Shown: positions 48,675-58,057, counted from the first letter of the stretch. The stretch is 64,000 nt of DNA from Marinobacter bohaiensis (GCF_003258515.1 NZ_QGEH01000005.1:1-64000), one strand, 5' to 3'. A program made the numbers and translations. Notes: a model not told the origin generated them from the sequence alone.

Positions 48675-51583
48675 CACGCCACCTCCGTCAGGTCGGCCGT
48701 CTGGCGTGCGCCATCGGCGTCGTAGAAAGGGGTCTTGCACGGGGAGACGGCCACCAGCGCGCCGCTGTCCACCCGCACGTGCAGGGTTGGCGCCTCGTTC
48801 GCCAGCGGCAGGTCCACCATGGCCAGGCCGATGTAGCGGCCCAGCGCCGGGCTGTAGCCGATACTGCTGACCCGGCCGACGATGTCACCCCGCTCGATCA
48901 TCAGGTGACACTCTTTGATGCGCTCGCCGCTGTAGCCCTGGGGCAGCACGAAGCCGGTCAGCCGGCGCGCGCAGCGCTCCTTGAGCAACGCCAGGGACGG
49001 CTTGCCGGTGAACCAGGGCTTGCTCTTGAGCGGCACTGCCCAGGGCATGTTGGCCTCGAAGGGGTTGGTCAGGCCGTCGGTGTCCTGGCCAACGATGACG
49101 TGCCCCTTCTCCAGGCGCAGGATGCGCTGGGCCTCGACCCCGAACGGGCGAATGCCGTGCTGGGCCCCGGCGCTCATCAGGGTGCGCCAGATCTCCAGGG
49201 CCTTGTGGGCGGGCGCGTGGATCTCGTAGCCCAGCTCGCCCACGAAGCCGACGCGGATCAGCCGCACCGGCGCACCGCACAGGGTGCCTTCACGGATGCC
49301 GAGATAGGGGAAGCGGTCCTCGTCCAGATCGGTATCGGTCAGCGTCCGGAGCAGCTGGCGCGACAGCGGGCCGGCCAGGTTCATCGCCGCCAGGGAGTCG
49401 GTGAGATTGACCAGGCGCACGTCCAGCCCCAGGTCCATCACTGTCTGGGACAGCAGACGGAAAGTGGCGGCGGCGTGGCTGGTGGTGGCGGAGACGTAGA
49501 AGCGGTCCTCCGCCAGGCGGGCAACGATGCCGTCGTCGATGATCACGCCACTATCGTCCACCAGCAGCGCGTAGCGGGTCATGCCCAGCTTGATGGTGGA
49601 CATTTTCATGGTGTAGACCGCATCCAGCAGCCTTGCCGCATCCGGCCCCAGCACCTCGATCTTGCCCAGGGTGGACACGTCGATCAGCCCCAGTCCGCTG
49701 CGCACCGCCTGGGCCTCGCGCAGGATGGCCTGTTCGCGCTCTTCCGGTTGGCCGTAGTACTCCGGCCGCTGCCAGTGCCCGGCTTCCATCATCTGCGCCC
49801 CGTTGGCCTCGTGCCAGGCCTGCATCGGGGTACGGCGCTCCGGGCGGAAGCGCCGGCCCGCCAGGGCGCTGACCGGCACCGGATGGAACATGGGCCGCGC
49901 CGTGGTGGAACCGGTCTGGTCGATCGACTGCCCACGGATCGACGCCAGAATGCGGATGCCGTTCATGTTGGCATGCTTGCCCTGGCTCGGCCCCATGCCG
50001 ATGGTGGAGAAGCGCTTCATCAGTTCGATGTTGTCGAAGCCTTCCTGTGCCGCATGGATGAGATCCTTGAGCTGGAGATCCTCGTCCATGTCGACAAAGT
50101 TCTTGCCCGCCGGATGCGACACGATCGGCCAGGGGTGGCTGTGGGCCAGGCTGTCGCGATGGGCGGCCATGCCGGTCTGCACCGAGGCACCCTGCAACTC
50201 CGCCAGGGCGGCGTGAGCCGCGCGTTCGCCGTCCGCCAGCCGCTGCTCCAGGGTGAAGGCGCCATTGACGCGACCGCAGGCGTGGATGCCGGCCGGCAGC
50301 TCGCGGGGCAGGATCTGGTGCAGGCTGTCGTCATAGCCCAGTGAGCCCCTGGCCTGGTACAGCAGTTGCGCCGCCGGGGCCCATCCCACGCTCATCAGCA
50401 GCAGGTCGCAGCCGATGGTCGCCAGCTTTGACGGATCGCAGTCACGGCCATCGAACGGCGCCACCTGGATAGCCTGCAGGCGCTGGTCGCCCTGGGCTTC
50501 GTAAACGCCATAGCCGCGATAGACGGCCACGCCCTGGTCGGCGACTTGGCGGGCCCAGTCGCCCCGGGGCGCGTCGTTATCCATATCCACCACCGCCGCC
50601 AGCTCGATGCCGGCGGCCAGCAGGTCCAGCGCGGCACGGTAGCCTTCGGCGTTGGCGCAGAGGACCACCGCGCGCTGACCGGGCTTGATCGCGTAGCGGG
50701 CGATCATCCGCTGGGCGGCGGACGCCATCATCACCCCGGGCAGGTCGTTGTTGCGGAACACCGCCAACTGCTCCATCACGCCGGTGGCGCAGATCATGCC
50801 CTGGGCGCGCATCTTGGTGATGCCGCCCGGCCCCACCAGCGGGATGTAATGATCGGTGTACCAGCCGGCGGCGACATGCTGTTCGAACAGGCGGATGTTG
50901 GCATGACGGCGCACCTGCTGTTTCAGGCGCGCGCGCACCTCGGCCGCGGCCGGCTCGTTGGCCAGCTGGTAGTCGAGGCTACCGCCGATGTGCGGGTTCT
51001 CGTCCACCAGCACCACGTCAGCTCCGGCCTCGGCGGCGGTCAGCGCGGCCTGCAGGCCGCTGGCCCCGGCGCCCACCACCAGCAGGTCGCAGAAATCGTA
51101 GCGTTTGGACTGGCGCTGCTCGGTCCACCGGGTGTCGACCCGTCCCAGCCCCGCCTTTTCGCGGATCTTGCGTTCCCAGAAGGGGAACAGTTTCTTTGGC
51201 GTGTGGAACGCCTTGTAGTAGAAGCCCACCGGCATGAACCGGGCGAACAGGCCGATGAAGCGGTCCCGGTCGTTGGCCAGCGTGCCGTTGACGTTGCAGG
51301 CGTGCAGCTCCAGACCCTCGCGCAGCAGCTCCACATCACCCCGGATGTTGGTGCACTCGCGGCTCTGGAGCAGCGCATTGACGTCGTGATTGGCCAGAGT
51401 CAGCGCACCGCGCGGGCGGTGGTACTTGAAGCTGCGGCCCAACAGGGTCTGGCCGGAAGCAAGCAGCGCCGAGCTGATGCTATCGCCCTGGTAGCCGGTA
51501 AAGGTCTGGCCCTCGAAGCGGAATGACAGCCGCGTGTCGCGGTCGATCCACTCCAGCGGCTGGGGATCAAGCCGGGATGTCAT
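48674..51583 (-). CDS. soxA: Heterotetrameric N-methyl amino acid dehydrogenase, alpha subunit (SoxA/MgdC type)
   Basis: 969-residue large subunit (start ATG 51583 with GGAGGTGCGCT). N-terminal ferredoxin-like part (FEGQTFTGYQGDSISSALLASG), NAD-binding Rossmann region (DLLVVGAGASGLQAALTAAEAGADVVLVDE), and a C-terminal GcvT-like tetrahydrofolate domain (GLGLIDVSTLGKIEVLGPDAA, RVGFVGELGYEIHAP). In sarcosine oxidase and N-methylglutamate dehydrogenase this subunit moves the methyl carbon to THF. Partners here favour N-methylglutamate as substrate. Confidence 0.92.
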   Translation of the reverse strand: MTSRLDPQPLEWIDRDTRLSFRFEGQTFTGYQGDSISSALLASGQTLLGRSFKYHRPRGALTLANHDVNALLQSRECTNIRGDVELLREGLELHACNVNGTLANDRDRFIGLFARFMPVGFYYKAFHTPKKLFPFWERKIREKAGLGRVDTRWTEQRQSKRYDFCDLLVVGAGASGLQAALTAAEAGADVVLVDENPHIGGSLDYQLANEPAAAEVRARLKQQVRRHANIRLFEQHVAAGWYTDHYIPLVGPGGITKMRAQGMICATGVMEQLAVFRNNDLPGVMMASAAQRMIARYAIKPGQRAVVLCANAEGYRAALDLLAAGIELAAVVDMDNDAPRGDWARQVADQGVAVYRGYGVYEAQGDQRLQAIQVAPFDGRDCDPSKLATIGCDLLLMSVGWAPAAQLLYQARGSLGYDDSLHQILPRELPAGIHACGRVNGAFTLEQRLADGERAAHAALAELQGASVQTGMAAHRDSLAHSHPWPIVSHPAGKNFVDMDEDLQLKDLIHAAQEGFDNIELMKRFSTIGMGPSQGKHANMNGIRILASIRGQSIDQTGSTTARPMFHPVPVSALAGRRFRPERRTPMQAWHEANGAQMMEAGHWQRPEYYGQPEEREQAILREAQAVRSGLGLIDVSTLGKIEVLGPDAARLLDAVYTMKMSTIKLGMTRYALLVDDSGVIIDDGIVARLAEDRFYVSATTSHAAATFRLLSQTVMDLGLDVRLVNLTDSLAAMNLAGPLSRQLLRTLTDTDLDEDRFPYLGIREGTLCGAPVRLIRVGFVGELGYEIHAPAHKALEIWRTLMSAGAQHGIRPFGVEAQRILRLEKGHVIVGQDTDGLTNPFEANMPWAVPLKSKPWFTGKPSLALLKERCARRLTGFVLPQGYSGERIKECHLMIERGDIVGRVSSIGYSPALGRYIGLAMVDLPLANEAPTLHVRVDSGALVAVSPCKTPFYDADGARQTADLTEVA

Positions 51584-51833
51584 AGCGCACCTCCCGGGCA
51601 TCGACCACGGCCTTGATGTCGTCGGTCAGGGTGTCGCGGTCGAACACGAACCAGTAACCGGTGGGCCGGTGGTACCAGCGCTCGCGCAGCACGCCCGGCG
51701 CCCCCCGGCGGTTGAAGACGAAGTCCGACCAGGCGGCGCTGTCGCCGTCCACCGGTGGCTTGCGGACCTCGCCAACGTAATCGAATTCGCTGATGGGGCG
51801 GCGCCCGATCAGCGGGCAATCCAGTAACTTCAT
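51567..51833 (-). CDS. soxD: Heterotetrameric N-methyl amino acid dehydrogenase, delta subunit (SoxD/MgdB type)
   Basis: 88 residues starting MKLLDCPLIGRRPISEFDY, with FVFNRRGAPGVLRERWYHR and a DIPA end. This is the small zinc-type subunit; here only one cysteine is visible near the N-terminus. It overlaps the start of the alpha subunit by 17 bases. Confidence 0.92.
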   Translation of the reverse strand: MKLLDCPLIGRRPISEFDYVGEVRKPPVDGDSAAWSDFVFNRRGAPGVLRERWYHRPTGYWFVFDRDTLTDDIKAVVDAREVRYDIPA

Positions 51834-51844
51834 GCTCCGGCTCC

Positions 51845-53086
51845 TCAGTGTCCGACCGACGCCGCGCCCTTCTCGCCGACCAGGTCGAAGTCGGCAAAGC
51901 GGCTGTAGCGGAACGGTTCGATGAGTTCGTGGGTTTGGTCGTTGGCGGCGGTCCAGGCCATGGTCTTGCCGCTCACCGGCGTGGCCTTGAAGCCCCAGGT
52001 GCCCCAGCCGGCGTCCAGGTAGAAGCCCTCGATCGGGGTCTTGCCCATGATCGGCGCGAAGTCCGGGGTCAGGTCGCTCATGCCCGCCCACTGACGCATG
52101 ACCTTCAGGCGGCTCATGAACGGGAACAGGTCCACCATCTGGTCGGTCAGCCCCTCGACGAAGTCGAAGGTGGAGCGGGTGGAGTGCAGCACCGACGGGT
52201 CCACCGAGGCACCCATCACCATCTCGCCGCGGGACGACTGGCTGATGTAGACGTGCAGGCTGCCGGACACCACGATGGTGTCCATGAACGGTTTGACCGG
52301 TTCGGACACGCAGGCCTGCAGCGGGAAGATCTCGATGGGCGTGGGCAAATCCACCATCTCGGTAATGCGCGGCGTGGAGCCGGCCACCATGGAGATCACC
52401 TTGCCGCAGCGAATGGCGCCGCGGTCGGTGTCCACGCCCACGACCTTGCCGTCCCGGGTGCGGATACCGGTGACGCGGGTCTTCTGGTGAATCTCGACAC
52501 CGCGGTTGTAGGCGCCACGGGCGTAGCCCCAGGCCACCGCATCGTGACGCGCCACCGAGCCCGGCGCATGGTAGAGCGCCCCCATCACCGGGGTGTGGCC
52601 GGCGCAGTCCAGGTCCATGTACGGCACCGCCTTGGCGATCTCGTCGCGACCGACCACCTCACTGTCGATGCCATAGTGCTTGTTGACCTCGGCCCGCCAA
52701 CGCATGGTGCGCATCGCGCTGTCGGTGTGGGCCAGGGTGAAGTGGCCGCGGGTGGAGTAGAAAATGTTGAGGTCGAACTCGTCGGACAGGTCCTCGAACA
52801 GCTTCACGCTGGTGTCGTAGAACTTCACCCCCTCCGGCGTCAGGTAGTTGGAGCGCACGATGGTGGTGTTGCGACCGGTGTTGCCGCCCCCGATGTAGCC
52901 CTGCTCCAGCACCGCCACGTTGGTGATGCCGTGCTCCTTGGCCAGGTAGTAGGCGCAGGCCATGCCGTGGCCGCCGCCGCCAATGATGACCACGTCGTAT
53001 TCCGACTTCAGTTCCTTGGGTTCGGGGAAGAAGCGCGGCTCGTCGTGGCCGCGTTTGAACCCGTATTTCAGTAGATGCCAGGACAT
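51845..53086 (-). CDS. soxB: Heterotetrameric N-methyl amino acid dehydrogenase, beta subunit (SoxB/MgdA type)
   Basis: 413-residue FAD amine oxidoreductase that carries out the demethylating oxidation. FAD-binding motif YDVVIIGGGGHGMACAYYLAKEHG, YIGGGNTGRNTTIVRSNY around the flavin-attachment region, and a C-terminal GFYLDAGWGTWGFKATPVSGK. It is the first sox-type gene after purU. No glyA, gbc or dgc gene accompanies it, unlike Pseudomonas sarcosine oxidase loci. Confidence 0.92.
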   Translation of the reverse strand: MSWHLLKYGFKRGHDEPRFFPEPKELKSEYDVVIIGGGGHGMACAYYLAKEHGITNVAVLEQGYIGGGNTGRNTTIVRSNYLTPEGVKFYDTSVKLFEDLSDEFDLNIFYSTRGHFTLAHTDSAMRTMRWRAEVNKHYGIDSEVVGRDEIAKAVPYMDLDCAGHTPVMGALYHAPGSVARHDAVAWGYARGAYNRGVEIHQKTRVTGIRTRDGKVVGVDTDRGAIRCGKVISMVAGSTPRITEMVDLPTPIEIFPLQACVSEPVKPFMDTIVVSGSLHVYISQSSRGEMVMGASVDPSVLHSTRSTFDFVEGLTDQMVDLFPFMSRLKVMRQWAGMSDLTPDFAPIMGKTPIEGFYLDAGWGTWGFKATPVSGKTMAWTAANDQTHELIEPFRYSRFADFDLVGEKGAASVGH

Positions 53087-53104
53087 TGTTCTCTCCCAAC
53101 CGGC

Positions 53105-53983
53105 TCAGGCGAAGACAACGGTCTTGTTGCCGTTCACCAGCACCCGGTCCTCGATGTGGTAACGCAGGCCCCGGGCGAGGACGGCTTTCTCCACGTCCTT
53201 GCCCAGCCGGACCATGTCTTTGGTGGTGTTGTGGTGGGTCACCCGCAGCACGTCCTGCTCGATGATCGGGCCGGCGTCCAGGTCCGGGGTGACGTAGTGG
53301 CAGGTGGCGCCGATCTGCTTCACACCACGCTCGGCGGCCTGGTGGTAGGGGCGCGCGCCGATAAAAGACGGCAGGAAACTGTGGTGGATGTTGATGATCC
53401 GCCCCGGATACTGCTCGCACAGCGCCTCGGGGATGATCTGCATGTACTTGGCGAGCACGATGCAATCGGCCTCGACCGAGGCGATCTGTTCCTGCACCGC
53501 CTGGAAGTGCGGCGCCTTGTCGTTTTTGTCCACAGGCACATGGACGAACGGGATGCCATGCCATTCGACGTAGGAACGCAGGGTGTCGTGGTTGGAAATC
53601 ACGCAGGGAATGTCGAAATCCAGTTCGCCGGCACGCCAGCGGTACAGCAGGTCCGACAGGCAGTGGGCCTCTTTGGAGACCATCACCACCACCCGCTTCT
53701 TCCCGGCGGAATCGGTGATCTCCCAGTTCATGGCGAAGCGTTCGGCCACCTCGCTGAATTTGGCCTTCAAGGCCTCCAGACCGAACGGCAGGGAGTCGGC
53801 GACCACCTCATAGCGCATGAAGAACAGGCAGGCCTCGGGGTCGGCAAACTGGTGAGCCTCGCCGATCCAGCCATTGTGGTCGGCGATGAACTGGGACACC
53901 GCAGCGACGATGCCCACGGTATCGGGACAGGAGATGGTGATGCGGTAGCGTCGTGTGTTTTCGGGATTGAGTGCCATTGCCAA
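53105..53983 (-). CDS. purU: Formyltetrahydrofolate deformylase
   Basis: 292 residues: N-terminal ACT domain (ITISCPDTVGIVAAVSQFIADHNGWI), then a formyltransferase-fold hydrolase with the catalytic Asn/His/Asp in IINIHHSFLPSFIGARPY and GATCHYVTPDLDAGPIIEQD. It frees formate from formyl-THF, regenerating THF for the dehydrogenase. It is the first gene of the leftward set, 18 bases ahead of soxB; a second in-frame ATG is at codon 3. Confidence 0.95.
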   Translation of the reverse strand: MAMALNPENTRRYRITISCPDTVGIVAAVSQFIADHNGWIGEAHQFADPEACLFFMRYEVVADSLPFGLEALKAKFSEVAERFAMNWEITDSAGKKRVVVMVSKEAHCLSDLLYRWRAGELDFDIPCVISNHDTLRSYVEWHGIPFVHVPVDKNDKAPHFQAVQEQIASVEADCIVLAKYMQIIPEALCEQYPGRIINIHHSFLPSFIGARPYHQAAERGVKQIGATCHYVTPDLDAGPIIEQDVLRVTHHNTTKDMVRLGKDVEKAVLARGLRYHIEDRVLVNGNKTVVFA

Positions 53984-54001
53984 GCCTTTATTTCTCTACC
54001 A

Positions 54002-54016
54002 GGAAAATTAGTTTCC
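54002..54016. promoter_or_regulatory. Candidate operator near purU
   Basis: GGAAA (54002-54006), five bases, TTTCC (54012-54016); 19 bases from the purU ATG. Confidence 0.4.
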
Positions 54017-54282
54017 CTTAGGTAAAGCACAAGGCTTGCCAATCTGGCGTCAGGCGGGCGAAAAATTCAGACGTGGGCGGCAACTGCCTGAAAACAGGCC
54101 GTTTATGAATATTTTTTTCTTATCAGGAATAATTGCGACCCTGAACAAACGGGCCGAAATCATGCTCGCAAACGCACCAAAGCAAGGCCGGCGCGCACCA
54201 TTCAGGTTCAAACGCGGGCCGACACACGCTGAAAACATTCGGCTGGGCATCCGCATGGCCGGATTCAAACGCAAAACGGGAA

Positions 54283-54293
54283 GGAAATTTTCC
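54283..54293. promoter_or_regulatory. Candidate operator near the XRE regulator
   Basis: GGAAATTTTCC, the same half-sites as near purU with a one-base centre, followed at once by TCAGGAATATTG. Confidence 0.4.
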
Positions 54294-54341
54294 GATCAGG
54301 AATATTGGCGCTAAACTACAGCCGTGACTCAGGAGACCCCA

Positions 54342-54995
54342 ATGCCGTCCGCTACGCCGCCCTCGCGCCATATCGAAGCACTGGAAGAAGGCAAGATCAG
54401 CTTCAGCCGGGACACCCACAATCCCCGCCTCAAGCTTGAGCAGTACATCGCCATGCGCGTAAAGCGCAAACGCCAGGAACAAGGCCTGAAGATCACCGAT
54501 GTGGCGCGCATCGCTGAACTCAGCCAGGGCATGGTCAGCAAGATCGAGAACGCCCAGGTGTCCACCAGCCTGGAGACCCTGAGCCGGCTGTGCGATGCCA
54601 TCGGCCTGCCCATTTCCCAACTGTTCAGCGATTACGACCGGCCGGACGGCGGCGCCCAGCTCACCAAGGCGGGCGAAGGGATGGAAGTGGTCCGCCGCGG
54701 CACGGAGAAAGGCCACACCTACCAGCTGCTGAACTACCACCGCGGCAGCCAGAAGAGCTACGAACCCTTCCTCATCACCATGGACGACGCGGCGGAGGTC
54801 TTTCCCACCTTCTCGCATCCGGGACTGGAGTTCATCTACATCCTGGAGGGCGACATCCTCTACCGGCACGGCAACCACCTGTACGAAATGGGACCCGGTG
54901 ACTCCCTCTCCTTTGACGGCGAGGTGCCCCACGGTCCGGAAGAATTGCGCAAGGTGCCCATCAAGCTGCTGTCGATTATCCACTACGACGACTGA
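54342..54995 (+). CDS. XRE-cupin transcriptional regulator
   Basis: 217-residue regulator (ATG 54342 after CAGGAG; a GTG at 54324 is less well placed). Helix-turn-helix at about residues 37-92 (RVKRKRQEQGLKITDVARIAELSQGMVSKIENAQ), then a C-terminal cupin (about 140-210, HPGLEFIYILEGDILYRHG and GPGDSLSFDGEVPHG) likely to sense a small molecule. It faces purU and is the best candidate regulator of the leftward methylamine-type set. Confidence 0.88.
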   Translation: MPSATPPSRHIEALEEGKISFSRDTHNPRLKLEQYIAMRVKRKRQEQGLKITDVARIAELSQGMVSKIENAQVSTSLETLSRLCDAIGLPISQLFSDYDRPDGGAQLTKAGEGMEVVRRGTEKGHTYQLLNYHRGSQKSYEPFLITMDDAAEVFPTFSHPGLEFIYILEGDILYRHGNHLYEMGPGDSLSFDGEVPHGPEELRKVPIKLLSIIHYDD

Positions 54996-55045
54996 CCGTC
55001 CCCGCCCCGCACAGGCGGGATCAACCGGCGACATCAGCCTGCGAC

Positions 55046-55085
55046 AAAAAAAGGCGCCCGGCCAGGTATGACAGGCGCCGGGCGC
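55046..55085 (-). terminator. Terminator after the luciferase-like monooxygenase
   Basis: 9-base stem GCGCCCGGC / GCCGGGCGC with a 14-base loop; on the minus strand it ends in a run of seven T. It can also stop the rightward XRE gene. Confidence 0.8.
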
Positions 55086-55133
55086 AAACGGGGTCGCTGC
55101 CGTCGCGTGGCAGCCGATGGGTCGTCTCGACAA

Positions 55134-56177
55134 TCAGTTGAAGTGAGGCATCACCTCCTTGATGAACCGCTCCAGGGACCGCTTCTTCTCCTCGAACGGG
55201 AGCGTGTTGTCGGTCCAGTAGCTGTACTCGGTAATGCCCAGCGCCTCGTATCCCTTGAGCCGCTGCACCAGCTCCGACGGGGTACCGATCATCATGTTGC
55301 GGTGCAGGGTTTCCAGGTCGAACTCGGCGTTATCCGCCACATCGGCTTCGGACGCCGGCTCGAAGAAGCCGTCGATGGCCTTCTGGTCGTTCTTGAACCA
55401 GGCCATGAAGTAACGGTAGAAGCGGTTGAGCGCTTCCGCTCCCGGGCGCCAGCCATCCGGATCGCTCTCATCGTGCACGTAGGTGTGGCGCAGGAACATC
55501 AGCTCCGGGCGTTCCATTTCCGGGTGATCGGCGCAGGCGGTGTTGAACTTCCGCGCCAGATCGGCCACTTCCTCGTCCCCTTTCATCAGGGCCGTGACCA
55601 TGACGTTGCAGCCGTTGGCCACCGCGAAATCGTGGGAGGCCGGGTCCCGCGCCGCGATCCACATGGGCGGCAGGGGCTGTTGCACCGGCTTGGGCACGCT
55701 GGTGGTGGTCGGGAAGTTGAACACCTCGCCCTGGTGGCTGTAGTCGCCCTGCCACAGGCCGCGGATCGCCGGCACCATCTCGCGCAGCGCCGCGCCACCC
55801 TCGGAAGCCTTCATGCCATCCGTCATCCGGTCGAACTCGAACTGGTAGGCGCCACGGGCGATGCCGAACTCCAGCCGACCGCCGCTGATGACATCCAGAA
55901 GCGCCGCTTCGCCTGCCAGACGGATCGGATCCCAGAAGGGCGCGACGAAGGTGCCCGCCCCCAGCCGGATGCGTTCGGTCTTCGCCGCCAGGTAGGAAAG
56001 CTGCGCCACCGGGCTGGGTGATGAGGTGAACTGCATGCCGTGGTGCTCACCGATCCAGGCCGTCCGGAAACCGCCGTCCTCGGCAATCTTCACCAGCTCG
56101 CAGAGTTCCTCGAACAACTGCTGGTGACTCTTGTCGCCCGGATAGCGCTCCATATGGAGGAATAACGAAAACTGCAT
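55134..56177 (-). CDS. Luciferase-like (LLM class) flavin-dependent monooxygenase
   Basis: 347-residue TIM-barrel oxygenase using reduced flavin supplied by a partner: FRTAWIGEHHGMQ, RIRLGAGTFVAPFWDPIRLAGEAALLDVISGGRLEFGIARGAYQFEF and MMIGTPSELVQRLKGYEALGI are typical. It belongs to the same broad family as TgnB, the trigonelline ring-opening oxygenase. A flavin reductase is encoded on the other arm of the same divergent cluster, and a betaine-type transporter directly upstream, pointing to oxygenolytic attack on an imported quaternary amine. Confidence 0.88.
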   Translation of the reverse strand: MQFSLFLHMERYPGDKSHQQLFEELCELVKIAEDGGFRTAWIGEHHGMQFTSSPSPVAQLSYLAAKTERIRLGAGTFVAPFWDPIRLAGEAALLDVISGGRLEFGIARGAYQFEFDRMTDGMKASEGGAALREMVPAIRGLWQGDYSHQGEVFNFPTTTSVPKPVQQPLPPMWIAARDPASHDFAVANGCNVMVTALMKGDEEVADLARKFNTACADHPEMERPELMFLRHTYVHDESDPDGWRPGAEALNRFYRYFMAWFKNDQKAIDGFFEPASEADVADNAEFDLETLHRNMMIGTPSELVQRLKGYEALGITEYSYWTDNTLPFEEKKRSLERFIKEVMPHFN

Positions 56178-56204
56178 TGTTGTGGTCTCCTTGGGTGTTC
56201 GTCG

Positions 56205-57782
56205 TTACGACGCTTCGGATTGCTTGACCGCGGCCGCCTCGCCGACCGGTTCCGTCGCCAGGGCCTTGAACAGGCAGTAGCACATCACCAGCAGCGCCAC
56301 AGAGAATGGCAGTGCGGCGGCGATCGCGGCGGTTTGCAGGGCCTGCAGGCCACCGGCCAACAGCAGGACGGCCGAGGTGGAACCCAGGCCCAGACCCCAG
56401 ATCACGCGATACAGCTGCGGCGGATTCGGGTTGCCCTGGGACAGGATGGTGCAGATCACCAGGGTGCCGGAGTCGGCCGAGGTCACGAACCAGGTGACGA
56501 TCATCAGCGTGGCCATACCCACCATGAAGCTGGTGAGCCAGGGCACGTTCAGCGCCTCGATGGTCTGGAACAGCACCTTGGTGACGTTGTCGTTGGCCAC
56601 CGAGGCCAGATCGACCCCACCGAACAGCTGCAGGTGCAACGCAGTACCGCCGAAAATCACGATCCACGCCATGGCACCCAGGGTGGCCGCCAGCATGCCG
56701 CCGAACAGCACTTCACGGATGGTGCGCCCACGGGAAATCCGCGCGATGAACATGCCCACGTACGGGCCCCAGGACAGCCACCAGCCCCAGTAGAACAGCG
56801 TCCACCAGCCCTGCCACTGGCTTTCGGGATCCGGGTTGGTCCAGAAGCCCATCGGCAGCAGGCTGCCCAGGTAATCGCCGACACTGGTGGTGAAAATGGT
56901 CAGCAGGAACACCGTCGGTCCCGCCAGGACGAAGAAAGCGAACAGGATCATGCTCAGGTGGATGTTCCACTCGCTGAGCATCCGGATCCCTTTCTTCAGT
57001 CCGGACACGGCCGACACCGTTGCCGCCACCGTCACGCCCAGTACCAGCAGGACCTGGTTGGTGCTGGAAATTTCCATCCCGAACAGGCTGTTGAGCCCGG
57101 CATTCATCTGCGACACGCCGAGACCGAGGGTGGTGGCGGTACCGAACAGGGTGGCGAAGATCGCCAACAGATCGATGGCGTGGCCGATGGGGCCGTAGAT
57201 ACGCTCACCCAGCAACGGATAGAAGGCCGAGCGGATGGTCATCGGCAGGCCGCGGCGATAGGCGAAATAGGCCAGGATCGTGCCCACCAGGATGTAGATC
57301 GCCCAACCGTGGAAGCCCCAGTGGAAGATGGTGATGCGCAGGGCGGTTTGCGCCGCGTCCAGCGTGTTGGGGGCGATGCCCTCCATGGCGATGAACGGGT
57401 TGCCCTGCAGGTGGCTCAGCGGCTCGGCGATACTCCAGAACAGCAGCCCGGTGCCCACCGCCGCGCTGAACAGCATGGCGAACCAGGTGAAGTTGGAGAA
57501 TTCCGGACGCTCATCGTCCCGCCCCAGGCGCAGCTTGCCGTATGGGCTGACGATCACCGCAATGGCCACGAACAGCACCACGTTCACCGTCAGGATGTAG
57601 TACCAGCCCAGCTCCGTCTCGATGTACTGCTTGATACCGGTATAGATCGTGTTGGCCAGTTCCGGCTGCAACACGGTGAAGAGAACGAAAGCCACCACCA
57701 TCGTCACCGATGAAATGGCCATCGTCTTGTTCACCCCGGCGAAGAGCCCTCGCCTGGGCATGTTGGATTGAACTTCGTGCAT
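56205..57782 (-). CDS. BCCT family betaine/carnitine/choline-type transporter
   Basis: 525-residue sodium- or proton-coupled carrier with about 12 helices. The BCCT signature is clear: WGWWLSWGPYVGMFIARISRGRTIREVL, and FHWGFHGWAIYILVG, with Trp-rich segments forming the cation-pi box for trimethylammonium-like groups. First gene of the leftward arm; the monooxygenase follows after 27 bases. Its lack of a long C-terminal osmosensing tail fits uptake for catabolism rather than osmoprotection. Confidence 0.92.
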   Translation of the reverse strand: MHEVQSNMPRRGLFAGVNKTMAISSVTMVVAFVLFTVLQPELANTIYTGIKQYIETELGWYYILTVNVVLFVAIAVIVSPYGKLRLGRDDERPEFSNFTWFAMLFSAAVGTGLLFWSIAEPLSHLQGNPFIAMEGIAPNTLDAAQTALRITIFHWGFHGWAIYILVGTILAYFAYRRGLPMTIRSAFYPLLGERIYGPIGHAIDLLAIFATLFGTATTLGLGVSQMNAGLNSLFGMEISSTNQVLLVLGVTVAATVSAVSGLKKGIRMLSEWNIHLSMILFAFFVLAGPTVFLLTIFTTSVGDYLGSLLPMGFWTNPDPESQWQGWWTLFYWGWWLSWGPYVGMFIARISRGRTIREVLFGGMLAATLGAMAWIVIFGGTALHLQLFGGVDLASVANDNVTKVLFQTIEALNVPWLTSFMVGMATLMIVTWFVTSADSGTLVICTILSQGNPNPPQLYRVIWGLGLGSTSAVLLLAGGLQALQTAAIAAALPFSVALLVMCYCLFKALATEPVGEAAAVKQSEAS

Positions 57783-57889
57783 TCCAGCTCTCCCGAGTTC
57801 CGTTGTCGGCGTTCTTGTTCATTGTCAGAGGCCTGACGGGCTCTGAGGCCCGTTTTCATGCATGGGTCATCGAAGACCTCGGTGAAATA

Positions 57890-57910
57890 TATTGGTATGC
57901 CATAATACAG
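57890..57910 (-). promoter_or_regulatory. GntR-type operator facing the BCCT arm
   Basis: Minus strand reads CTGTATTATGGCATACCAAT. The core TGGCATACCA is one base away from the perfect palindrome at 58069-58078, and TATTAT just before it could be the -10 box. Confidence 0.65.
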
Positions 57911-58057
57911 AATGCAAAGGTTTTCTTCGACAAAGAATATTTCAAGTCAATACGTAAAAGCCAATAATCTGATTTTGTTCATTTATTTCCGGTTATGATC
58001 GATTACCGGACGCACCGGGGCAGCGCTTGCGGCAGACGACTCATTGCCGGAATTGGT

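Larger units (their letters stand above)
53984..54341. other. Divergent purU / XRE regulator control region
   Basis: 358 bases, AT-richer than the flanks, with no gene. CAGGAA-type motifs occur three times (53999-54010, 54123-54134, 54296-54307), and GGAAA/TTTCC palindromes lie at 54002-54016 and 54283-54293, one near each divergent start. These are candidate operators for the XRE-cupin protein. Confidence 0.6.

Noticed and set aside
48186-53086. Reading soxBDAG here as an ordinary sarcosine oxidase of glycine-betaine breakdown
   Set aside because: Possible, but the neighbouring GmaS- and MgsABC-type genes and the lack of glyA, gbcAB and dgcAB favour N-methylglutamate dehydrogenase.
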